From contig KN832874.1 in assembly GCA_000827325.1 (NCBI GenBank), positions 2,154,721 to 2,218,720 of the forward strand: DNA of 64,000 bases, in the 5' to 3' direction. Shown here piece by piece: positions 58,270-64,000 of this stretch (its first letter is position 1; the number at the start of each line of letters is the position of its first letter). The notes under the pieces were generated by a model that was not told where the DNA came from, searched no databases, and saw only the letters and a list, made by a program, of their open reading frames with translations. A program made the position numbers and the translations under genes. The DNA is from Oidiodendron maius Zn (Eukaryota > Ascomycota > Leotiomycetes > Myxotrichaceae).

Positions 58270-58275
58270 CCTCGG
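58270..58275 (+). promoter_or_regulatory. candidate FarA/FarB-type site (CCTCGG)
   Basis: CCTCGG, 236 bp upstream of the alcohol dehydrogenase ATG, the mirror of the site at 58128, adjacent to the inverted repeat. Confidence 0.4.
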
Positions 58276-58318
58276 CGCGAGCAGAGTTTCAGGTTTTCAC
58301 TCGCAAGGGAGCTCTGCC

Positions 58319-58326
58319 TATAAAAG
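58319..58326 (+). promoter_or_regulatory. TATA box of the alcohol dehydrogenase gene
   Basis: TATAAAAG about 180 bp before the ATG, with pyrimidine-rich sequence downstream. Confidence 0.45.
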
Positions 58327-58505
58327 AGTCAGGCTCTAAGCGTCGTGTTCTGAAGGGACTGGAAATATCGGCTACAAAGCAACGCTGTTCGCCGTACCTT
58401 TTATCTTCTGCTTAATTGAGTAGTTCAGTGTTCCACTTCTCAGCCATAGACAAGTCTGACAACTACTTCATTTTCAAGCACACGTTACAGGATTAGAATT
58501 TCATC

Positions 58506-59849
58506 ATGGCAGGCACTATGCAGGCCGTTCGTTTTCATGGCAAGAATGATATTCGGCTGGAAGAAATTCCGATACCTGTGTGCGGCAGGGGGCAGGTTAA
58601 GGTACGTTGTACTTAAAAGTCGATTGCCTTTGACAACCATTATTAATGTTGCCATAAAACTTTAGGTCAGACCTGCTTTCGTTGGTATATGCGGCACTGG
58701 TTGGTTTTCTCACTTTTGACTCGCTATTGAAATACTGAAGGGAATCCTCAGATCTTCATGAGTATCTTGAAGGGGCGTACCTTATTCCTACCGCTCCACA
58801 TCCTCACACCGGTGAGCAAGCACCGGTTGTTATTGGACACGAGTTTGGGGGAACTGTTTCCGAGGTTGGAGAAGGCATCAGTGGCCTGCAAGTCGGTCAA
58901 CGGGTTGTCATTCAACCCATTCTCTTTGATGAGACTTGTGCGGCGTGCCAGAAAGGTCTAATCAACTGTTGTCGAAAGGGTGGATTCATCGGACTAAGCG
59001 GTAAGAGTGCACGCCTCATTTACTGGAGCCCTCTAACTCATGATTACGATGTCAGGTTGGGGAGGTGGGCTATCTGAGTATATTGTGGTTCCCAGTTATT
59101 CCGTTTTCAAGATACCGGATTCCATATCTCTCGAGGTTGCCGGTCAGCATTTCTCCCCTCTAACTTTGCATAATCTAGTAGCTGAGAAAAAAAAGCCCTT
59201 ATTGAGCCACTCGCCGTTGCATGGCATGCCGTCACCCTCAGCCGGTTCCAACCCAATGATAGTGCTCTTATTCTGGGCGGAGGGCCAATTGGCTTAGCCG
59301 TGCTGCAAGTGCTTAAAGCACGCGGCGCCAGGAAGGTCATTCTTTCAGAAATCGCAACCAAGAGAAAGCAATATGCAGCAGACTTTGGTGCGGACCTGAT
59401 TCTTGATCCAACCAAGGACGACGTTGGTGCTCGCTGTCTGGAATTGTTCGGTGGTGAAGGCGTTCAAGTCGTTTTCGACGCCGTAGGACGCCAAAGCAGT
59501 ATCGACACGGCTCTCGTAGCTTGTCGACCGAGGGGAGTTATATGCAATATTGCCATCTGGTCGGAAGAAGCTGTCATCCAGCCGAACTACTTTTGTTTGA
59601 ACGAGCGCACTTATGTGGGTTCAGCAACATACTCCGCCGGTGACTTTCAGCAGGTCATCGACACGATTGCGTTAGGTATGCCCAGAATAATTGATAAGGA
59701 TCACTAGGCACTAATAAAGTTGTAAAGGACTATTAAAACCCGATCCCATGATTACTCTGGTTATTGGATTGGAAGAAGTTGAGGAAAGGGGGTTCAAGAC
59801 TCTGATCAATGATAAAGATTCTCATGTCAAGATCATTGTTAAAGTCTAA
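58506..59849 (+). CDS. zinc-dependent alcohol dehydrogenase (butanediol dehydrogenase-like)
   Basis: Six exons; start MAGTMQAVRFHGKNDIRLEEIP. VGICGTDLHEYLEG (catalytic zinc Cys), GHEFGGTVSEVGEGISGLQVGQRV (zinc His and GHE signature), CAACQKGLINCC (structural-zinc Cys cluster), IEPLAVAWHAV and the NAD motif LILGGGPIGLAVLQ follow in order. The last intron is needed to avoid the stop at 59705 and to reach LKPDPMITLVIGLEEVEERGFKTLIN. The group oxidises secondary alcohols and vicinal diols to ketones. About 360 residues. Divergent from the BVMO, it would supply the ketone. Confidence 0.88.
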
Positions 59850-61350
59850 TGGAACTTGGGTGGAAGGTAGTTTGGAAAAGAGATGAATGAATACCACATA
59901 ACCTCGTCATCCCGCCTATAGTTACAAGGCTCTGAGCCCTATACTGCTTTGTAGTAGGCTGCAGTGTTGACCTAACGAGAATAGGAGGTTTTGTATGTTT
60001 ATTTGATAGTTGATACAGCAAGAGAACTCGGCTTCCATCACGTCCCTTATTATAAATGTACGGATAATTGATCTCATCCCCATCCCCATCGCCATGTTGC
60101 CTATCTATAGGGGCGAACGCGATGTAGGAGGCCGAAATAATTAGCTGTGGCGCTAGAGATCGCACATTGTATTGTGCTCCCAGGTTCTCTGCGGCTTTCA
60201 GTAATCACTACGGAGTTTCGGAGTAGTACCGGAGTTTGGCACATCGTGGGGGGTTTTGAACCCGAGATGGCGCAGTCCCAACTCAAAATGGACAGGAAAC
60301 TAACACATAGACCATCAGACTTCGTGCGCGGGCCCAGTTTCGCGCAAAGCTGCCCATATCCGGTCAGCCAAACTACCATTCTGACAGCGGGCCTCATCCA
60401 CCAAGCTGGGTAAAAAGCGGGCCGGGAGCTGCAAGCTACTGAATTGTGTCGAACTCATGCACCAGTGGTTGTCAGAATTCGCTGCACACGGGCCAAGACT
60501 GTCAGGTGTCTATCGTACAGAGTGGAAGAGTCGACCATGCAATGGTTGTTCAGCCGGAAAATAAGGGTAGCTGGAACCTCGCTGGAGGTTCACTAGTGAT
60601 ACACAAGAGCAAAACTATATTCAGCAACCGATGATTAGACTAATTGCTGCCCCTCTTAAAATGAAGGCCCTGTTGATATATATATACATGATTAATTGGT
60701 GGTCCCAAGCATGAGTCGTGCCACATAGCAAGGTGCGACTCTCCAGCGACCCTCTGGATTTGCACCTGACAAAAACCCCAAAACGCGAAATCGCGATTCC
60801 CATCCATTGTACTTAATCACTCAATATAGCCATCTTTCGAATTATCGAATATCTAATGGGCAATTCCGGATTCATTTTATCACATGAGTATATGCTGTAC
60901 ATTTTTGATACCATCTTGATGCTATCGGTGGTTGGTCTCTTTCTATAGCACCACCCAGGAAATATGTTCGCGCCGGCCAGAGAGCAATCAGAACGAGAAT
61001 CAAGTACCTTTTTTGACTTGTTAGAAAATTGATAGACATGTCAGATTTGTGTTAACAAGAGTTGTAGCTAGCAGAATATAAGAACGATTCTCACGACCCG
61101 GACTGGCAGAGGTCTTGATTAGTGGTAACTGAAAGGCACAGTCGATACTGGGACCGTGTCAGGCGAAAGCGTTATTGTCCATCTACAGACTCTATATTGT
61201 TTTCAGACTGCGGTGAGCCATATTCTGGTGCTCGGCATCCCAAATTCCCCACGATCCTCCCGTGAGATTCGCTCTGGCCCTCTGTATTCCTCTCCTATCG
61301 AAGCCAATGCCTTGAGGCGCAGCAGGTAATATAGATTTCCAGACATACAC
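59850..61350. other. intergenic with dispersed repeat copy
   Basis: About 1.5 kb without a gene that I can support. Copy 2 of the 56-bp repeat lies at 60499-60554. Confidence 0.5.
60499..60554 (+). repeat. 56-bp dispersed repeat, copy 2
   Basis: The matching partner lies at 8401-8456, in the same orientation. This copy has more G and C at the variable positions. Confidence 0.6.
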
Positions 61351-62124
61351 TCAAGGAGCCGCCTTCTTCATCTTTAATCCCACTCTCTTCCCGACGAATT
61401 CACTCTGCAATCCTTTCTCGAAGTCGGTAGCAATGAAGTCCAAGGGATCCTCCAAAGAAGTGGCGTAACCACCCGCTAGACCGAAGACGTTCAAATAGGG
61501 CCCGATCAGCGGTACCCACTTGAGAGTGTCCCGCCACTCGGGGGGGGAGTCCGCGCTGGCGATCACATTGGCCGCCGAGCAGTCGTCCGGTGCGGGAATT
61601 CGAATCTCGTTGTGCTTGGGGCTCATTTGATTGGCACAAAACAGCGACCAGGCGATGTTCCCCTCGTCTTGCTTCTGGATGAGGGCTAGATTTTCCCTGT
61701 GCTCGGGAAACATGGGCATGTAGTCACCGATGAGATGAGTCGGGATGGCGCTGTCCAGCATGGGGAAACCAGACATCAGCCAGGCGCGGATTGCGGGCCC
61801 GCGGCGCTCCTCGCGGGCTTCCACAATGGCTGCGACGACGGTGGCGAACATTTTGTTATATTCGCCGGTCTTGGAGCGGCCGAACATCTGCGCCACGCCA
61901 GCGGCGTGAAAGACGGCATCGCAGTTGTGGGCGAGTATGGCATCCTTCAACGCTGACTTGTCCGTGACCGATCCGACGACCACGTCGGCCAAGACAGCTC
62001 GCTTCCCTGGCGCGAGTTTGCTAGGCGAGCGAACATAGACTACGACGGTGTGGCCGTGCTTGATCAGGGCAGGCAGTGCACGGCTGCCGACATTGCCAGT
62101 GGCACCAAGCAAGAGCACCTTCAT
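61351..62124 (-). CDS. NAD(P)-binding Rossmann-fold protein (NmrA/epimerase-like)
   Basis: A single exon encodes 257 residues. MKVLLLGATGNVGSRALPALIKHGHTVVVYVRSPSKL carries the GATGNVG dinucleotide loop of atypical SDRs (NmrA/NAD-dependent epimerase group). DAVFHAAGVA, AIRAWLMSGFP and AWSLFCANQMSPKH are in the usual positions, but a canonical YxxxK is not seen, which suggests a regulator or an isoflavone-reductase-like enzyme. GC content is higher than in its neighbours. It lies next to a transcription-factor gene in the same direction, with no clear link to the oxidation cluster. Confidence 0.75.
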   Translation of the reverse strand: MKVLLLGATGNVGSRALPALIKHGHTVVVYVRSPSKLAPGKRAVLADVVVGSVTDKSALKDAILAHNCDAVFHAAGVAQMFGRSKTGEYNKMFATVVAAIVEAREERRGPAIRAWLMSGFPMLDSAIPTHLIGDYMPMFPEHRENLALIQKQDEGNIAWSLFCANQMSPKHNEIRIPAPDDCSAANVIASADSPPEWRDTLKWVPLIGPYLNVFGLAGGYATSLEDPLDFIATDFEKGLQSEFVGKRVGLKMKKAAP

Positions 62125-62838
62125 GGTCGTTTCGTTCAGCTGTAGTTTGAAGAAATGGGTAGTACTAGATCGTAAGATTGTGTCCAGAAGCTAGGTTACA
62201 AATAGCTGAGGGCATGATTTATAATTTTGTTTTAACCAAGGGTACATAAGGTAAGAATTATTACTCGGCCCGCGAAGTCCCCGTGGAATTTACGGAAAAC
62301 AGCCCGCGACAGCGATGCGCCCCCCTGAGAAAGGTACCGAATTCCTGCCAAATCCTCAGCGAGCGAGTGCCAAGGTGCGTATGTGGCTTGGACTTGACAG
62401 CCGTGCCGCCTTGCCTGAAGGATGCGCTAATACACACTTTCAGGGCTGTACTTAATATTTGCAGTTATACGGAGGCAGTGGGCTTGGAATCGGCCGTTTT
62501 CTCAGCACACCCACCCTGGCCAAGAGGGTAGAGCTAGGGGAATCTTTCCACGGGTGTATTGTAGTTTTTACTTGCACATGCACAATTCCGGGCGTCAGGC
62601 GTTGACCGAAGCACTGAGACCAGCAACTTGGCCACCCTGAAGCGCCATGGAATTGGCCATCTCACATTAAGCACAGAGCCAACATGACTCATTTTCATCC
62701 ACGTGCGTAGATGTGTAGTCGTCGTCTTTGGCTGGTCTTAGGGCTTAACCCGGTGCCAGAACATACGGGTGAGTTGCCGGGGCCCTTGTTGCACCTCAAA
62801 TTTAACCGTTAAACTTCTATGTTTGGTCCGCTCACAAA
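62125..62838. other. intergenic, no gene seen
   Basis: About 710 bp between minus-strand genes, with the NmrA-like promoter at its left side. Nothing else is recognised. Confidence 0.5.
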
Positions 62839-64000
62839 TCACAAATCGACCAGCATGTCTGTGTTCCAATCGATGGACTTGAAGACAGCTCCGGTATGAA
62901 TGTCCCGCACGATCTCATCAAACATAGTACTCTCCCACTGCATGTTGTCCCAGTCATAGCCTGATGTTACCCATTCGAAACTGTCGACGCTCCGCCCTGC
63001 CAATATATTTATGGCCTCTCTGCTCCCTTCGTAAACGCTGTCATGGGCATCGGTCAGCGGGCTCCTCCCCTCGCCTGCCGCCATGGTGACCATCTCACAC
63101 CATTTCTCCACCCTAGCCTTCTTCATCTTCAAATGTTCTGCTGCAAAGTCCCATGTATCATTTTCCCAATCCACCCCCTGCGCCGCGGCCATCTCCTTCT
63201 TTGCGGCCTCAAAACGAGCTGCCATGGTGTCTAAGATGCTGAGGATATCAACCTGAAGATTGGGCTGCGCTGTGACCTTGGCCCTGAGCGTGTTGAGTAT
63301 CTGGGCGGACACGACTTGGGTGGGTACTGAGGCTGGAGGCCTCGGCAAGCTCAGATCTGGACATGAGGGGACGCCGCTGAGAGCAGGCGTTGGTTGCCAG
63401 GGAACCGTGAATTCTTTCTGCGACACGGCCGTGCCGGCACTGGAAAGCTTGACCGCGCTGGGCCCGGCTACTCTTACCCATCGAGAGAGCATCATGGCAC
63501 CATGGACCAACTGAACGTAGGCGGGTTGAGGCATGTAGAAGTAGGAGCAGACCGGGATAGCAAGCCAATTCTCGAGCCAGGCCTTGAGCGCAGCTGTGAA
63601 ATGTGAGAAGACATCGGATATCGGCACGCCTGAAAGCGAGAGCGAGGCGAAGGATTGAGATTCGGCATCTGGTAGGTGTGAACCTGCCAGTAGAGGCTCA
63701 AAGATCCGGAGGTAAGCACTATTGTAATAGCAAGATAGAAGGTCTGGGCTCTCAGACTGCGTTAGCGAAGCACTGGGGGCGACATTTTCAAACATTTGGG
63801 GAATCATACAATCGGATTTAAGATTCGGGGGTAGTGCGTTCCGGAGGCTGTCTAGCTCAACTCGGAATGCCTCTAGACGCGCCATCGTTGAAAGTTCGGG
63901 CGAACCTAGCTGTTCGTCCACCGGTGAATCACTACTGTGGAAGTGGAAGATTTTCTCGGTGAGTTGCTGGATGTGGACCAACTGTATGGCAAGTTGGTCT
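62839..64000 (-). CDS. fungal transcription factor, C-terminal part (partial, runs off the edge)
   Basis: The frame is open from the right edge of the window (DQLAIQLVHIQQLTEKIF) and ends at 62839, giving about 387 residues. RLEAFRVELDSLRNALPPNL, LLSCYYNSAYLRIFEPLL and YVQLVHGAMMLSRWVRVAG match the C-terminal half of Zn2Cys6 regulators, as does the acidic, Trp-rich end (YDWDNMQWESTMFDEI). The DNA-binding domain would lie to the right of the window. No intron is seen in this part. It could regulate the NmrA-like gene or the oxidation cluster. Confidence 0.75.
   Translation of the reverse strand, partial: DQLAIQLVHIQQLTEKIFHFHSSDSPVDEQLGSPELSTMARLEAFRVELDSLRNALPPNLKSDCMIPQMFENVAPSASLTQSESPDLLSCYYNSAYLRIFEPLLAGSHLPDAESQSFASLSLSGVPISDVFSHFTAALKAWLENWLAIPVCSYFYMPQPAYVQLVHGAMMLSRWVRVAGPSAVKLSSAGTAVSQKEFTVPWQPTPALSGVPSCPDLSLPRPPASVPTQVVSAQILNTLRAKVTAQPNLQVDILSILDTMAARFEAAKKEMAAAQGVDWENDTWDFAAEHLKMKKARVEKWCEMVTMAAGEGRSPLTDAHDSVYEGSREAINILAGRSVDSFEWVTSGYDWDNMQWESTMFDEIVRDIHTGAVFKSIDWNTDMLVDL

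Larger units (their letters stand above)
57895..58505. promoter_or_regulatory. divergent promoter region, BVMO/ADH
   Basis: Contains two CCTCGG elements in opposite orientation, a perfect AAATTGC-AA-GCAATTT inverted repeat (58253-58268) and a TATA box at 58319-58326 for the plus-strand gene. See separate entries. Confidence 0.55.

Noticed and set aside
59672-59707. Early stop in the alcohol dehydrogenase
   Set aside because: The stop lies inside an intron beginning GTATGC; the downstream exon carries the expected C-terminal helix.
1-64000. CRISPR arrays, tRNA or rRNA genes
   Set aside because: No spaced identical repeats of CRISPR form and no tRNA/rRNA sequence noticed by eye. The organism is a fungus, so CRISPR is not expected; a tRNA scan was not possible.

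Overview
The window is from a filamentous ascomycete, most likely a Eurotiomycete such as Aspergillus, Penicillium or a relative. Genes carry short (45-80 nt) GT-AG introns. The families are typical of fungi: a self-sufficient CYP505-type P450, fungal transcription-factor domains, a pepsin-like protease, and an SMP-30-like secreted propeller. AT-saturated transposon remains show the C-to-T/G-to-A pattern of repeat-induced point mutation (RIP). Everything is read from sequence and family memory; no database search was run.

Layout. 0-5.6 kb: a small SnoaL/NTF2-like gene, then an extradiol (LigB-type) dioxygenase, a fumarylacetoacetase-family protein and an aldehyde dehydrogenase. The last three are recognisable but broken by small indels, so they look like a dying ring-cleavage module. 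6.3-11.6 kb: an intact P450 and an intact secreted aspartic protease. 12.4-21.6 kb: a compact accessory cluster with P450, SDR, FAD monooxygenase, a polyprenyl-synthase-fold enzyme with an altered second metal motif, and a 7-TM protein. 22-31 kb: a transcription-factor fragment lacking a DNA-binding domain, a GT25-type glycosyltransferase, a tiny secreted acidic repeat peptide precursor with Lys-Arg sites, a dehydrogenase remnant and an SMP-30/gluconolactonase-like secreted protein. 31-39 kb: an AT-rich block with a Tc1/mariner remnant next to a Ty3/Gypsy chromovirus-type element (346-bp LTRs, ATAAA target duplication), heavily decayed. 39-45.6 kb: a WrbA-like quinone reductase, then ferric-reductase and lactonase fragments. 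45.6-64 kb: acyltransferase, SDR, CYP505 P450-reductase fusion, alpha/beta-hydrolase esterase, Baeyer-Villiger monooxygenase (BVMO), zinc alcohol dehydrogenase, NAD(P)-binding protein and a transcription factor running off the right edge.

Most interesting system. The 48.3-59.8 kb block holds, side by side, the activities for subterminal oxidation of an aliphatic chain: hydroxylation (CYP505), secondary alcohol to ketone (butanediol-dehydrogenase-like ADH and/or SDR), ketone to ester (BVMO) and ester cleavage (esterase). The divergent BVMO/ADH promoter carries two CCTCGG sites, the hexamer bound by the fungal fatty-acid regulators FarA/FarB. They lie almost symmetrically about 235 bp upstream of each start codon. 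No PKS, NRPS or terpene cyclase was seen, so this could be a catabolic cluster rather than a tailoring set, though that remains an inference.
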